Origin: Acidobacteriota bacterium
GTDB taxonomy: Bacteria > Acidobacteriota > Terriglobia > Terriglobales > Acidobacteriaceae
DNA length: 64,000 nucleotides
Assembly (NCBI GenBank): GCA_021778315.1
Contig: JAJYCQ010000004.1
Coordinates: 1-64,000 of the forward strand
Reading direction: 5' to 3'
Part shown: positions 35,791 to 45,688 of the stretch, piece after piece
Numbering within the stretch: position 1 is the stretch's first letter
How the letters are laid out: the number at the start of each line of letters is the position of its first letter
The notes under the pieces: generated by a model
The model's database searches: none
Seen by the model: the letters and a program-made list of their open reading frames with translations, nothing else
Told to the model about the DNA's origin: nothing
Made by a program: the position numbers and the translations under genes

Positions 35791-36930
35791 ATGTTTATTG
35801 ATGAAGCACGAATTCGTATCAAGGCTGGCGACGGCGGCAATGGCTGCATGGCCTTCCGCCGCGAAAAATTCGTCCCCCGCGGAGGTCCCTCCGGCGGAGA
35901 CGGCGGCCACGGCGGCGACATCCTCATGGCCAGCTCCCTCTCCCACAACACCCTCGTTCACTTCCGCTTCAACCCTGAGTGGAAGTCCCAGCGAGGTGGC
36001 CATGGCCTCGGCTCCAACATGTCCGGCTATGCCGGCGAGCACACCCTCCTCAAAGTCCCCGTCGGGACCCTCCTCTACGACGACGACACCGGAGAGCTCA
36101 TCCACGATTTCTCCCGCCCCAACGAAGAGATCGTCATCGCCCGCGGAGGTCGAGGTGGCCGCGGCAACCAGCACTTCGCTACCTCCACCCACCAGGCCCC
36201 TCGCGAGCACGAACTAGGCCGTCCCGGCGAAGCCAAAAACTATCGTCTGGAACTGCGCCTGCTCGCCGACGCCGGCCTCGTTGGATTTCCCAACGTCGGC
36301 AAATCCACGCTCATCTCGCGTCTCTCCGCCGCCAAACCCAAGATCGCCAACTACGCCTTCACAACCCTCGAGCCCAACCTCGGAGTCGTCCAGATCGGCG
36401 ACGCACCCTACGAACGAAGCTTCACCGTAGCCGATATGCCTGGCCTCATCGAAGGTGCCCATCTCGGCGCCGGCCTCGGCGTTCAGTTCCTGAAACACAT
36501 CGAGCGCACCAGCGTCCTCGTCCACCTCGTCGATGTCTCAGATTCTGCCATTACCGCTGAGAGCGCCGAGGGAGAAACTTCCGACCCCGTCCACAACTAC
36601 AACGTCATCACCGCCGAACTCAAATCTTTCGACCCCACCCTCGCCGCCAAACCCACCCTACTCGTTGCCGCTAAGATCGACGTCGCCAATCCCGACAAAC
36701 TCAAGAAGCTCACCGCCTTCGCCAAGCGAAAAAAACTTCCGCTCTACGCCATCTCCGCCGTCACTGGCGAAGGTATCGAGAAGCTCAAGTTCGCGCTCGC
36801 CGACGCGGTCGAACTCCACCGCACCATCGACCTCACCGCTCCACCCGACACCTCATCCGCAGTCTCCAAGCCAGCCAAGCGTAAACCCCACTACCCCCCT
36901 CCCGCACCAAACGCCAGAGGCCGCGCCTAG
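35791..36930 (+). CDS. obgE: GTPase Obg/CgtA
   Basis: Obg is an essential ribosome-associated GTPase involved in large-subunit assembly and stress responses. The glycine-rich Obg fold occupies residues 1-157 ([32 protein letters not shown]). The GTPase domain has G1 GFPNVGKST at 165-173, switch I TTLEPN, and G3 DMPGLIEGA. The C-terminal tail is short, Pro/Lys-rich and ends around residue 379, shorter than the acidic tail of E. coli ObgE. In most bacteria the gene adjoins rplU-rpmA; here it lies 26 kb away. The start region has no strong ribosome-binding site. Confidence 0.96.
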   Translation: MFIDEARIRIKAGDGGNGCMAFRREKFVPRGGPSGGDGGHGGDILMASSLSHNTLVHFRFNPEWKSQRGGHGLGSNMSGYAGEHTLLKVPVGTLLYDDDTGELIHDFSRPNEEIVIARGGRGGRGNQHFATSTHQAPREHELGRPGEAKNYRLELRLLADAGLVGFPNVGKSTLISRLSAAKPKIANYAFTTLEPNLGVVQIGDAPYERSFTVADMPGLIEGAHLGAGLGVQFLKHIERTSVLVHLVDVSDSAITAESAEGETSDPVHNYNVITAELKSFDPTLAAKPTLLVAAKIDVANPDKLKKLTAFAKRKKLPLYAISAVTGEGIEKLKFALADAVELHRTIDLTAPPDTSSAVSKPAKRKPHYPPPAPNARGRA

Positions 36931-36947
36931 CGTCACGCACCGAGATC

Positions 36948-36979
36948 GGGTCCTTCGCCTTCCGGCGGAGGACCCGTTT
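36948..36979 (+). terminator. Terminator after obgE
   Basis: GGGTCCT(T)CGCC-TTCC-GGCG(G)AGGACCC is followed by GTTTC. It starts 17 bases after the obgE stop. The rest of the gap to 37207 is the presumed promoter of the receptor gene, with no other structure noted. Confidence 0.7.
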
Positions 36980-37207
36980 CTGCGTGGAGAGCCGCACTCG
37001 CTCCATTCAATTTGCGGGCAAATCCCCGCGTGTCACAGACCCTTAATGTTCCCGTAACCCCCCGTATATCTCGCTCGGAGAACCTATCGCAAAGCGACCC
37101 GACGATTTCTCTCGACAACGGAGCACATCTCCCCACCCCAGAGACCGGCAACGGACAAGTACTGTAGCCACAAACGTCGCGTCGCTTCTTCATTAGGAGG
37201 CTCTTCG

Positions 37208-39841
37208 ATGTTTAAACGTCTTGCTCTATTGGTCTGCCTGGTCGCACCCGTCTTCGTCGTCCATGCCCAGTCCAATACCGGAATCAAGGGAACCATAACC
37301 GATAGCACCGGCGCCGTAGTCGCTGGCGCCAATGTCACGGCGACCGACACCACTTCAAAAGCCTCAGGACACGCGACCACCAATGCCTCGGGCGAGTATT
37401 CCATCCTCGCCCTCAAGCCCGGCACCTACACCGTCGTCATCGCCAAAGATGGCTTCCAGTCTGTCACCGACGCAGCCGTCACCGTCACCACCGGACAACT
37501 CGCCGCGCAGAACGCCTCTCTTCCCACGGCCTCCGTCGCTGCATCGATCACGGTAAACGGCGGTATTCCCGGCGCCACAGAGCAGCCTCTTCAGGAAGAC
37601 GTCTTCGAGTCCAACCAGCAACTCCGCGTCCTCGACCGTAAACAGATCGAAGCCGCTGGCCCCGTCGCCGGCGCCGCACAGATCATCGCGGAAACCCCCG
37701 GTGCCAACGTCACCGGCTACGGCAACACCGGTGCTACCAAGTACACGGTCGGCCTCAACGGAGTCAGCCAGGGATGGGGTGGCTACGGCGGCTATACCGG
37801 TGGCGGCGCGCTTGCCATCACCTTCGATGGCGTCCCCCTCGCCGACCCCGCCACCAGCCTCTGGCAGTCTCCCACCATCCCCGAGCAATTCATGATCCAA
37901 AACGCCGTCGTCACCTACGGCCCCGGCGACCCTGACTCCCGCTGGTGGAACAACATCGGTGGCATGGTCGAGTTCACTCCCGTCCAGCCCTCCGCGCATC
38001 CCCACGCAGACATCTCCGCCACCTACGGCAGCTTCAATCAGAAAGACTTCTCCGCCAACCTCACCAGCGGCGTCTACCATGGCTGGTCGGCCATCTTCGC
38101 AGGCGGTGTCGGTAGCGGTAACGACTTTCGTATCGCCCCAGACGGCTTCCAGAACCCCGGCAAAGACATGGCCTTCTTCGGTAAGACCATCAAGAACTAC
38201 CAAAAGAGCACCTTCGAGCTCGGCATGTACTATGCCCGCGGCGCAGGCTTCCGCTCCCAGGTCATCCCCGTCGTAGCCAACCCACTCATCACCGTCGATG
38301 GCCAGCCCGGCAGCCAGCAGTACAGCCAGCAGACCTCCGGCTACTACAGCACTCTCCCCTACGCGAGCTATGAGAAGTACGACACCAACGCAGATGGCCT
38401 CATCTACGCCCGCGAGCACCTCGACCTCGATCCTACCTTTACCCTCGAAAACCTCACCTGGTTCAACCACATCCGTCGCTCCCACGAGCGCCACAATGAC
38501 GTCTACTCGCAGGGCCCCCAGCAGTACGAGTTCAACCAGCCCCACACCGACACCGTTGGCGAAAAGCTCCTCCTAACCAAGCGTGTGCCGATGAACACCT
38601 TCACCTTCGGCGGCTACTTCATCCATGCTTTCTACAACACCCGCAACAACTTCTATAACCCTGCCAACGGGGGTGCCCATAACATCGCCAACATCGGCGG
38701 CAAAGTCCGCTCCGGCGACTTCAACCAGGACAACTTCGCCCTCACCTTCCAGGACCTCTTCCGCGTCGGCACCCGCTTCACCCTCACCCCCGGCATACGC
38801 TACGTAGGCTTCTCCACCGGCTATGCCAACGTTGCGGGACAGGACTACCCCACCGTTGCCGGAGGAATCCTCTCCACCCGCATGTGCCCCACTCTCCAGA
38901 GCGCCACCCCCGGCAACATCAAGGACCAGGGCTCTAACTGTGGTGGCCTGGAAAACCGCTCAGGCATCGAACCCAGCGTCAATACGACTGTCCTCACCTT
39001 CCCCTGGCTGCAGCTCTTCGGTGGCTTCACCGAAGCCCTGCGCAATCCCCAGGTTGGCGGCGGCGGCGGCCTCTTCCAAAGTGTCGACCCCTCCACCTAC
39101 CACCTCTCACGCAACGAATACGCACAGGGTGGCTTCAAGATCCATCACGAAGGCACCGGCATGTTGAACTCCATGCTCATCACCGGCACCTTCTACCACC
39201 AGCATTGGGCATCCCAGGAAATCGATACCACCCTCGCCAACGGCGACACCGTCTCCGCCAACGGCACCTCGAAGTATCAAGGCTTCAATGGCTCCTTCGA
39301 CGATGATCCCATCGCCAACCTTCATCTCTTCGCCAACTTCAACGTCGAGACCGCCATCTACACCAGCTACACCACCGTCGTTCCCAACGGTGCCTCGCAA
39401 CCCGCGCAGAACTTCAACGGCCTGCACGTCCCCTACGTTCCCTCTAACACCTTCAACGCCGGTGCCTTCTACGACGTCAAGGTCTCGCACGACCTCCATC
39501 TGCGCCCCATGCTCACCTTCCAACACACTGGAGCGCAGTACATCTTCAACAACAATGGCGTCGATTCTGCCGGTAACCAGTTCCCCCAGCCTAGCAACCA
39601 GCAGATGTCGTCCTATAACACCCTCAACCTCGGTGTAAAAGCTCCCTACAAGTTCCTTGAGCTCAGCTTCAACGCCCTCAACGTCCTCAACAGCAAATAC
39701 AACATCTACGAGTTCACCTCGTCGGGCGGATACTATGGCACCGCTGGACAGGATGCTCCGCTCAGCCAGCAAGCGGGCTACATCCTGGCCTATCCCGGCG
39801 CTCCTATCAGCGTCTACGGACAGATCATCGCTCACTTCTGA
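37208..39841 (+). CDS. TonB-dependent receptor with carboxypeptidase-regulatory-like domain, 877 residues
   Basis: A signal peptide (FKRLALLVCLVAPVFVVHA) precedes a CarboxypepD_reg domain at about 22-110 (GIKGTITDSTGAVVAGANVT, GEYSILALKPGTYTV). A plug follows that contains the well-formed QQLRVLDRKQIE and YTVGLNGVSQGWGGYGG segments, then a barrel that ends VYGQIIAHF. It is shorter and more like a classical siderophore or sugar receptor than the other three. AGGAGG lies about 8 bases before the ATG. An alpha-galactosidase gene follows on the same strand, so a role in galactoside uptake is a reasonable guess, though a strong terminator separates them. Confidence 0.9.
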   Translation: MFKRLALLVCLVAPVFVVHAQSNTGIKGTITDSTGAVVAGANVTATDTTSKASGHATTNASGEYSILALKPGTYTVVIAKDGFQSVTDAAVTVTTGQLAAQNASLPTASVAASITVNGGIPGATEQPLQEDVFESNQQLRVLDRKQIEAAGPVAGAAQIIAETPGANVTGYGNTGATKYTVGLNGVSQGWGGYGGYTGGGALAITFDGVPLADPATSLWQSPTIPEQFMIQNAVVTYGPGDPDSRWWNNIGGMVEFTPVQPSAHPHADISATYGSFNQKDFSANLTSGVYHGWSAIFAGGVGSGNDFRIAPDGFQNPGKDMAFFGKTIKNYQKSTFELGMYYARGAGFRSQVIPVVANPLITVDGQPGSQQYSQQTSGYYSTLPYASYEKYDTNADGLIYAREHLDLDPTFTLENLTWFNHIRRSHERHNDVYSQGPQQYEFNQPHTDTVGEKLLLTKRVPMNTFTFGGYFIHAFYNTRNNFYNPANGGAHNIANIGGKVRSGDFNQDNFALTFQDLFRVGTRFTLTPGIRYVGFSTGYANVAGQDYPTVAGGILSTRMCPTLQSATPGNIKDQGSNCGGLENRSGIEPSVNTTVLTFPWLQLFGGFTEALRNPQVGGGGGLFQSVDPSTYHLSRNEYAQGGFKIHHEGTGMLNSMLITGTFYHQHWASQEIDTTLANGDTVSANGTSKYQGFNGSFDDDPIANLHLFANFNVETAIYTSYTTVVPNGASQPAQNFNGLHVPYVPSNTFNAGAFYDVKVSHDLHLRPMLTFQHTGAQYIFNNNGVDSAGNQFPQPSNQQMSSYNTLNLGVKAPYKFLELSFNALNVLNSKYNIYEFTSSGGYYGTAGQDAPLSQQAGYILAYPGAPISVYGQIIAHF

Positions 39842-39868
39842 CCTCCGCAATCACAACCAGACCGTAAA

Positions 39869-39904
39869 CATGCAGGGCACGGACAACCATCCGTGCCCTG
39901 CATG
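39869..39904 (+). terminator. Strong hairpin after the 877-residue receptor gene
   Basis: A perfect 15-base-pair stem, CATGCAGGGCACGGA and its complement, surrounds a six-base loop. It begins 28 bases after the stop codon and is followed by CTTTAA. The T-run is weak, so it may instead act as a stabilising or bidirectional element. Confidence 0.75.
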
Positions 39905-39977
39905 CTTTAACTGACCCGTGCACGTAGCACCACGCAGCGATAATCCGCTATGATTTCATCCCATATCGAGGTTACTC

Positions 39978-41171
39978 ATGCGTTCTGCTCTTCGTTGCAT
40001 CCTGGCCTTCTTCGCCTTGACTCCGCTGCTACTCGCGCAAACCCAACCCACCGCTAAACTCGCGGCAACTCCGCCCATGGGCTGGAACTCCTGGAACTGG
40101 TTTGCCGGAAAAGTAACCGACCAGGATATCCGCCAGGCAGCCGACCTCATGGTCTCCTCCGGCATGCGCGACGCTGGCTATATCTACGTAAACATCGACG
40201 ACACCTGGGAAGGCCAACGCGATGCCAACGGTGTGCTCCACACCAACGAAAAATTTCCCGACATGAAGGCACTCGCCGACTACGTACACAGCAAAGGCCT
40301 CAAGCTCGGCATCTACAGTTCCCCCGGCGACAAGACCTGCGCCCGCTATGAAGGCAGCCTCGGCCACGAACAGCAGGACGCCGACCTCTACGCCTCCTGG
40401 GGCATCGACTACCTCAAATACGATCTCTGCGGCCTCCGCAGGAAGATGGCCCAGGACGCTCCCGGCGACAGCCTCAAGCAGGACGAAATCATGCGAGCCG
40501 CCTACGAGAAGATGCACCAGGCCATCCTCAAAACCGGACGCCCCATGCTCTACAGCCTCTGCCAGTACGGCTTTGACGCCGTCTGGCAATGGGGCCCCGA
40601 GGTCGGCGCCAACATGTGGCGCACCACGGAAGACATCAACCCAACCTTCGACCGCATCAGTGAACTCGGACGCGAACAAGCTGGCCTCGCCAGGTACGCA
40701 GGCCCCGGTCACTGGAACGATCCAGACATGCTCGAAGTAGGCAACGGCAAGCTCACCCTCGACGAAGACCGCACCCACATGGGCATGTGGGCCATGCTCG
40801 CCGCACCGCTCCTCGCAGGCAACAACCTGTCGCAACTCACGCCCGACGTAACGTCCATCCTCACCAATCGTGACGTCATCGCCATCGATCAGGACCCTCT
40901 CGGCAAGCAAGCCAACCGCGTCTTCGCAGAGGGCCCCATCGAAATCTGGTCACGTCCCTTAGCCAATGGCGACGTAGCAATCGCCATCTTCAACTTCGGT
41001 GAAGATGAAAACTTCCTGCGCGGCATCAGCCTCCACCTCAAGGAAGCCGGAGCAGCCAACGGATGGAAGGCGCACGATGTCTGGGCAGGAAAAGATCTCG
41101 GCAAAATCAAGGACGACTACAAGTTCTCCCTGCCCCGCCACGCCTCACTACTCCTACGCCTATCCCACTAA
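39978..41171 (+). CDS. Alpha-galactosidase, glycoside hydrolase family 27
   Basis: The 397-residue protein has a signal peptide (CILAFFALTPLLLA) and a TIM-barrel of the GH27 type starting LAATPPMGWNSWNWF. The nucleophile is Asp149 in YLKYDLC and the acid/base is in WNDPDM (Asp248). Other family landmarks are VNIDDTWEG, GLKLGIYSSPGD, and AIDQDPLGKQ near the end of the barrel, with a C-terminal beta domain. It should release terminal alpha-linked galactose from oligosaccharides in the periplasm or outside the cell. GAGG lies seven bases before the ATG. Alpha-N-acetylgalactosaminidase activity is the main alternative within the family. Confidence 0.93.
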   Translation: MRSALRCILAFFALTPLLLAQTQPTAKLAATPPMGWNSWNWFAGKVTDQDIRQAADLMVSSGMRDAGYIYVNIDDTWEGQRDANGVLHTNEKFPDMKALADYVHSKGLKLGIYSSPGDKTCARYEGSLGHEQQDADLYASWGIDYLKYDLCGLRRKMAQDAPGDSLKQDEIMRAAYEKMHQAILKTGRPMLYSLCQYGFDAVWQWGPEVGANMWRTTEDINPTFDRISELGREQAGLARYAGPGHWNDPDMLEVGNGKLTLDEDRTHMGMWAMLAAPLLAGNNLSQLTPDVTSILTNRDVIAIDQDPLGKQANRVFAEGPIEIWSRPLANGDVAIAIFNFGEDENFLRGISLHLKEAGAANGWKAHDVWAGKDLGKIKDDYKFSLPRHASLLLRLSH

Positions 41172-41196
41172 TCGGCCGGTTCGTTGCCCAACAACA

Positions 41197-41229
41197 GAAG
41201 CGTAGTGATTTCCCTAATCACTACGCTTC
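41197..41229. terminator. Convergent terminator overlapping the end of tyrA
   Basis: A perfect 13-base-pair stem GAAGCGTAGTGAT/ATCACTACGCTTC has a seven-base loop. The tyrA stop codon (41214-41216) lies in the loop, so the 5' arm on the minus strand is also tyrA coding sequence. It separates the alpha-galactosidase gene from the biosynthetic cluster. Confidence 0.7.
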
Positions 41230-42089
41230 GCCCGAAACTTATTCGCCGTCGCAAACTCATCTCGCAGTTCCGGAGTCCGCAGATTCTCGCGCACATGTGC
41301 CAGCCGCTGCTCCAGCGCCGCCACCGTCGCCGCAATCGCCTCCGTATTCGTCATCGCCACATCCCTCCACATGCTGTACGGACTCGCTCCCAACCGCGTA
41401 GTCTCCCGCAGCGCCCGTCCCCCAATCGCCTGCACCGCGGCCATCCCCTCCGCATCCCCCGCGAACTTATCCTCCAATAGCGCGGCCAGCGCAGTCGAAA
41501 CCATCTGCGGCAGATGCGACACCCACGCACACATCTCATCATGCCGCTCCGGCCCAAGATCGAGAACCTCTGCTCCACAAGCAGCAATCAGTGCGCGCCA
41601 CCGCTGTTCCAATATCGATGACTCTGCATCGATCGGCGTAAACAACCATGTCGCACCGTCGAACAGCGTCGCCTGTGCCAGCGCAGCTCCACCCGACTCC
41701 TTGCCCGCCATCGGATGTCCCGGCAAAAACCGCGCCGTCCCCTCCCGGTTATAGAGCGTCTTACCAAGCGCCGCGATCTCCTGCTTCGTACTGCCAACAT
41801 CAGTCAACAACTGCCGCTCGTTCAGCACCGGAGCAAGCCTCTGCATCCAGTCCAAAATCGGCAGCACCGGCGTCGCCAGCACATACACATCCGCAAGGTC
41901 CGGCTCCATCAATCGTCCAGGCGTGAGCGCTTCATCAATCGCACCCATCTCGAGCGCCGTCGCAAGCTCCGCAGCATTCGTATCCCACCCAAGAATCAGC
42001 CCGCCCTGCAGATCATCCAGCGCCTTCAGAGCGAGCCCCAGCGAGGCACCAATCAAACCCGTGCCAATAATCGCAACGCGCCTGATCAT
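41214..42089 (-). CDS. tyrA: Prephenate dehydrogenase
   Basis: TyrA makes 4-hydroxyphenylpyruvate from prephenate on the way to tyrosine. The N-terminal Rossmann motif is IIGTGLIGASLG, and the C-terminal helical domain has LTDVGSTK, FLPGHPMAGKESGG and WVSHLPQM, with the catalytic His in GHPMAG/SHLPQ. At 291 residues it is a stand-alone enzyme without the ACT or chorismate mutase domain found in some TyrA proteins. Its ATG overlaps the proA stop (ATGA), so it is translationally coupled to proA. Arogenate as an alternative substrate cannot be excluded by sequence. Confidence 0.94.
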   Translation of the reverse strand: MIRRVAIIGTGLIGASLGLALKALDDLQGGLILGWDTNAAELATALEMGAIDEALTPGRLMEPDLADVYVLATPVLPILDWMQRLAPVLNERQLLTDVGSTKQEIAALGKTLYNREGTARFLPGHPMAGKESGGAALAQATLFDGATWLFTPIDAESSILEQRWRALIAACGAEVLDLGPERHDEMCAWVSHLPQMVSTALAALLEDKFAGDAEGMAAVQAIGGRALRETTRLGASPYSMWRDVAMTNTEAIAATVAALEQRLAHVRENLRTPELRDEFATANKFRAKRSD

Positions 42090-43417
42090 CGCGCCTCTCG
42101 CTTATGCGTAAACGTCCGCGCCTGCTTGCCGCGGTAATCACCAGCCACCTGCCCTCGCCCACGCAGCACATATTTATACGTCGTCAACCCCTCAAGCCCA
42201 ACCGGTCCGCGCGCATGAAACTTGCTCGTACTAATCCCGACCTCCGCCCCAAACCCATAGCGGAAACCATCTGCAAATCGTGTGGACACATTGTGGAATA
42301 CACCCGCCGCATCCACCTCCCGAAGAAACCGTTCCGCCGCCTCCGCATCCTCGGTGATAATACTTTCCGTGTGAGAAGATCCATGCGCATGGATATGCTC
42401 CATCGCATCCTCCAGCGACGCCACCACACCCAGCGACAACGCCAGCTCCCCATACTCCGTATGCCAATCCGCGACGACCTCCACCTCCACCCCACGCAGC
42501 AAGTCGCGCACCGTCGCATCCCCATGTAACGCGACGCCCTTCGCCCTCAGATGCTCCGCCAGCTTCGGCAAAATCTCCGACGCAATCTCCCTGTGCACCA
42601 GCACCGTCTCCACCGCGTTGCATGCTGCCGGATAGTCCGTCTTCGCGTCCTCAATCACCCGCAGCGCCAGCGCCTCATCTGCACTCTTGTCCACATAGAT
42701 ATGACACACGCCCTCCGCGTGTCCCAGCACCGGAATTCGGGTATTGGCCTGCACATATTCCACCAGCGCCTTCGACCCCCGCGGAATCACCATATCCACC
42801 AACCCCTGCATCCTCAGCAACTCCTGCGCCCGCTCCCGTCCCACCACCAGCGACACCGCATCCGCCGGCAATCCTCGCGCGACCAGCGCCTCGCGCAGAA
42901 CCCGCACCAGCACCTCCGCCATGCGCTCCACCTCTTTGCCCGGCTTCAGAATCACCGCATTCCCCGACTTGATCGCCAACGCCGCAATCTGCGTCACCGC
43001 ATCCGGCCTCGCCTCGAAGATCACAGCCAGCACGCCCAGGGGCACACTGATCTTCTGCAGATTCAAGCCCTCATCCAACTCAATCGCGTCGAGCTTTCGC
43101 CCCAGCGGATCAGGCAGCGCCGCCACCGACCGCACCTGCTCCACCATCTCCCGCAACTTCGCAGCATCCAGCTTCAGCCGCGCCAACACCGCCGCACTTA
43201 CGCCCTCGCTCTCCGCGCAGAAGTCCGCAGAGGACGCCGCACTGACCGCCAACAACTCCGCACTCGCCGCCTCGAGCGCCTTCGCCATCGCCTCCAGCGC
43301 AGCATTCCGCGCAGCTTCATCCAGCGGAGCCAGCACCCTCGATGCTGCCTTCGCGGCCTCGGCAATCACTCGCGTACTCAGCGAGCTTTCCTGCACAGAG
43401 GCTGCCGCCGTGCTCAT
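42086..43417 (-). CDS. proA: Glutamate-5-semialdehyde dehydrogenase (gamma-glutamyl phosphate reductase)
   Basis: This is the second enzyme of proline synthesis, an aldehyde-dehydrogenase-fold protein. Typical ProA segments are FEARPDAVTQIAALAIKSGNAVILKPGKE, MVIPRGSKALVEYVQ, and the catalytic region CNAVETVLVH with its Cys. The length of 443 is slightly above the usual 415-420 because of a longer N-terminus. The start overlaps the proB stop by four bases (ATGA) and the end overlaps tyrA by four, giving a tightly coupled proB-proA-tyrA unit. Confidence 0.95.
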   Translation of the reverse strand: MSTAAASVQESSLSTRVIAEAAKAASRVLAPLDEAARNAALEAMAKALEAASAELLAVSAASSADFCAESEGVSAAVLARLKLDAAKLREMVEQVRSVAALPDPLGRKLDAIELDEGLNLQKISVPLGVLAVIFEARPDAVTQIAALAIKSGNAVILKPGKEVERMAEVLVRVLREALVARGLPADAVSLVVGRERAQELLRMQGLVDMVIPRGSKALVEYVQANTRIPVLGHAEGVCHIYVDKSADEALALRVIEDAKTDYPAACNAVETVLVHREIASEILPKLAEHLRAKGVALHGDATVRDLLRGVEVEVVADWHTEYGELALSLGVVASLEDAMEHIHAHGSSHTESIITEDAEAAERFLREVDAAGVFHNVSTRFADGFRYGFGAEVGISTSKFHARGPVGLEGLTTYKYVLRGRGQVAGDYRGKQARTFTHKREAR

Positions 43418-44238
43418 CGCGCAGCCCTCTCCAGCACAGGAGCAAAGTGCGTTCCGATCGCCTCACCCGCAACGATCCGCTCCAACACCTGCGGCGTGCG
43501 GCCATTCGCAATAATCACCTGCTTGCCCGTATGCAGCACAATCCGAGCCGACTCCAGCTTCGAAATCATCCCACCGCGTCCGCGTCCATTGCTGCCCTCT
43601 GCAAGCGCAAGAACGCGATCGTCGATCACATCGACCTTCTCAATCACCTTCGCTCCCGGCTCCGTCGGACTGCGATCGTAAAGCCCATCCACATCCGACA
43701 GCAGCACAAGCATGTCCGCACCAATATGCTTCAACAGCAACGCCGAAAGCTTATCGTTGTCGCCAAAGATTCTCTCGCGCTGGCGTGACTCCGTCGGCCT
43801 GTCCAACTCTATCGTCGACACCGTATCGTTCTCATTCACAATCGGAATCACACCCAGCGTCAGCAGCGCGTCCAACGTTGCGCGAAGATTGGTGTGGCGA
43901 GTCACATCCCGGAAGTCATCCTCGGTCAACAGCACCTGAGCAATCGGGCAGCCCAGCCGATCGAACGCATCATCGTACAGCGCCATCAGCCTTGATTGCC
44001 CGATCGCCGCACACGCCTGCACCTGCGCCACAACCGTCGGCCGCTCCCGCAGACCTAGCCGTTCCATCCCCAGGCCAACAGCGCCCGACGACACGACCAG
44101 AACCTCCATGCCCTGTGCACGCAACGCCGCAATCTGCTCCACCAAACCGCACAGCAGACCTAGCGCCACCTTGCCATCCGGCCGCATGATAACGTTGGTC
44201 CCGAGCTTTACGACAATCCGATGCAGCGTGCGGTGCAC
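43414..44238 (-). CDS. proB: Glutamate 5-kinase
   Basis: ProB phosphorylates glutamate in the first step of proline synthesis and is normally feedback-inhibited by proline. The amino-acid-kinase domain shows VVKLGTNV, VSSGAVGLG, PIVNENDTVS and LLSDVDGLYD. It ends soon after the kinase domain, so it lacks the C-terminal PUA domain present in E. coli ProB. I prefer the GTG at 44238 because AGGAGGAG sits 8 bases before it; an ATG at 44265 inside the aroF end is also in frame but has no such site. Confidence 0.94.
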   Translation of the reverse strand: MHRTLHRIVVKLGTNVIMRPDGKVALGLLCGLVEQIAALRAQGMEVLVVSSGAVGLGMERLGLRERPTVVAQVQACAAIGQSRLMALYDDAFDRLGCPIAQVLLTEDDFRDVTRHTNLRATLDALLTLGVIPIVNENDTVSTIELDRPTESRQRERIFGDNDKLSALLLKHIGADMLVLLSDVDGLYDRSPTEPGAKVIEKVDVIDDRVLALAEGSNGRGRGGMISKLESARIVLHTGKQVIIANGRTPQVLERIVAGEAIGTHFAPVLERAAR

Positions 44239-44257
44239 AGTGCTCTCCTCCTGTTGC

Positions 44258-45304
44258 CTAAGCATGGATTTGCGACACCGCCGGTGCTATCGAGCGATCG
44301 ACAATCGGAGCAAGCTTGCGCAACTTCTCCACCAGCTTCGTCAGTTGGTCCGGGAACAGCGACTGCGCTCCATCCGACATCGCCTTGTCCGGATTCGGAT
44401 GCATCTCCATCAATAGTCCATCCGCTCCCGCAGCAACCGAGGCCAGCGCCATCGGCGGCACCAGGTCGCGCTTGCCCACACCGTGGGACGGATCGCCTAG
44501 CACCGGCAGATGCGTCAACTTCTTCAGCACCGGAATCGCAGAGACATCATATGTATTCCGCGTGTACGTCTCAAACGTGCGAATGCCGCGCTCGCACAGC
44601 ATTAGGTCATAGTTGCCGCCCGACAAAATATACTCCGCGCTCAGCAACACCTCTTCAATTGTCGCCGCAATGCCGCGCTTCAGCAGCACGGGCTTCCGCA
44701 CGTGCCCCAACTCGCGCAACAAATTGAAGTTCTGCATGTTGCGTGCTCCAACCTGGAAGCAATCGATGTACGGCAGCATGGGCTCGATCTGCGAGATCTC
44801 CATCACCTCGGTAATCACCAGCAGCCCAAACTCATCCGCCGCATCGCGCATAATCTTCAAGCCTTCAACGCCCATGCCCTGGAAACTGTACGGCGAGCTC
44901 CGCGGTTTGAACGCGCCGCCCCGCAGAAACTGCGCTCCCGCCATGGCCACCTGTTGCGCGCTCAGGCGAATCTGGTCGCGGCTCTCGACCGAGCACGGCC
45001 CCGCCATGATCACGACCTCATCGCCGCCAACAACCACGCCGTTTGGAAACGTAATCCGCGTGCCCTCGGGCCGGAATCCACGTCCCGCCAGCTTATACGG
45101 CGACGAAATCCGATACGCCTGGTGTACACCCGGAAGCACCTGAAACTCAGTGACCTCGAAGTGCGCTGGCGTTCCCACGCCCGCAAGAATGGTTTGCACT
45201 TCACCCGTGGTGCGGTGCACATTGAATCCGAGTTCCACCATTCGCTCGATCACATTCTGGATCTGCTCATCAGTGGCGTGGTCCTGCATAGCGACGATCA
45301 TCAC
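44258..45304 (-). CDS. aroF: 3-deoxy-7-phosphoheptulonate (DAHP) synthase, beta-subfamily
   Basis: This enzyme condenses phosphoenolpyruvate and erythrose 4-phosphate, the entry step of the aromatic pathway. The KDPG-like TIM barrel has [29 protein letters not shown] and [10 protein letters not shown], characteristic of the type I-beta (AroA/KDSA-like) group. An N-terminal ferredoxin-like domain at about 1-70 resembles the regulatory domain of the Thermotoga enzyme, which binds Tyr or Phe. Reading starts at GTG with AGAGGA upstream; the next codon is ATG. It sits between the chorismate mutase gene and proB, with a short overlap to the longest proB reading. Confidence 0.93.
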   Translation of the reverse strand: MMIVAMQDHATDEQIQNVIERMVELGFNVHRTTGEVQTILAGVGTPAHFEVTEFQVLPGVHQAYRISSPYKLAGRGFRPEGTRITFPNGVVVGGDEVVIMAGPCSVESRDQIRLSAQQVAMAGAQFLRGGAFKPRSSPYSFQGMGVEGLKIMRDAADEFGLLVITEVMEISQIEPMLPYIDCFQVGARNMQNFNLLRELGHVRKPVLLKRGIAATIEEVLLSAEYILSGGNYDLMLCERGIRTFETYTRNTYDVSAIPVLKKLTHLPVLGDPSHGVGKRDLVPPMALASVAAGADGLLMEMHPNPDKAMSDGAQSLFPDQLTKLVEKLRKLAPIVDRSIAPAVSQIHA

Positions 45305-45384
45305 AATATTCCTCTATAGTCCTGCTTCAAATTTGTACTGCCTGGCCGCGCTGCCAATCACCCGACAGCGTACGACTGCAAACC

Positions 45385-45645
45385 TTACTGCTGACGCTGC
45401 AACGCGCGCATCACATCCATGAGCCGCTCATACACATCCTGAACCTGCGCATCGGACAACGGGCCCGGGTTGATACGCCGCACATGCTCAAACACTGCCT
45501 TCTCGCGTTGCGGCTCATAAATCGGAGCGCTGCTCTGTGCCTTGAGCTGCCCAATCGCAACTGCTGCAGCCGCGCGCTCAGAGAGCAGGCGGACGATCTT
45601 TTCGTCCAGTTCATCAATCTTGTTTCGCCAGTCGGGAATATCCAT
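45385..45645 (-). CDS. aroQ: Chorismate mutase, AroQ type
   Basis: The 86-residue all-helical protein has the AroQ pattern: WRNKIDELDEKIVRLLSERAAAAVAIGQLK in the first helix with Arg and Lys of the active site, then YEPQREKAVFEHVR in the second. It converts chorismate to prephenate. In some Gram-positive bacteria the mutase is fused to DAHP synthase; here the two are separate but adjacent (80-base gap). AAGAGG lies close before the ATG. A TGGAAT-4-ATTCCA palindrome lies 44 bases before the start. Confidence 0.92.
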   Translation of the reverse strand: MDIPDWRNKIDELDEKIVRLLSERAAAAVAIGQLKAQSSAPIYEPQREKAVFEHVRRINPGPLSDAQVQDVYERLMDVMRALQRQQ

Positions 45646-45688
45646 TCAGCCTCTTGCAGCAAGCCCACATCGGCTCGCGAAAGTATCT

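Noticed and set aside
37364..38545. A 393-codon minus-strand ORF inside a TonB receptor gene
   Set aside because: It is Gly/Val/Asp-rich and opposite a gene with a signal peptide and clear receptor sequence.
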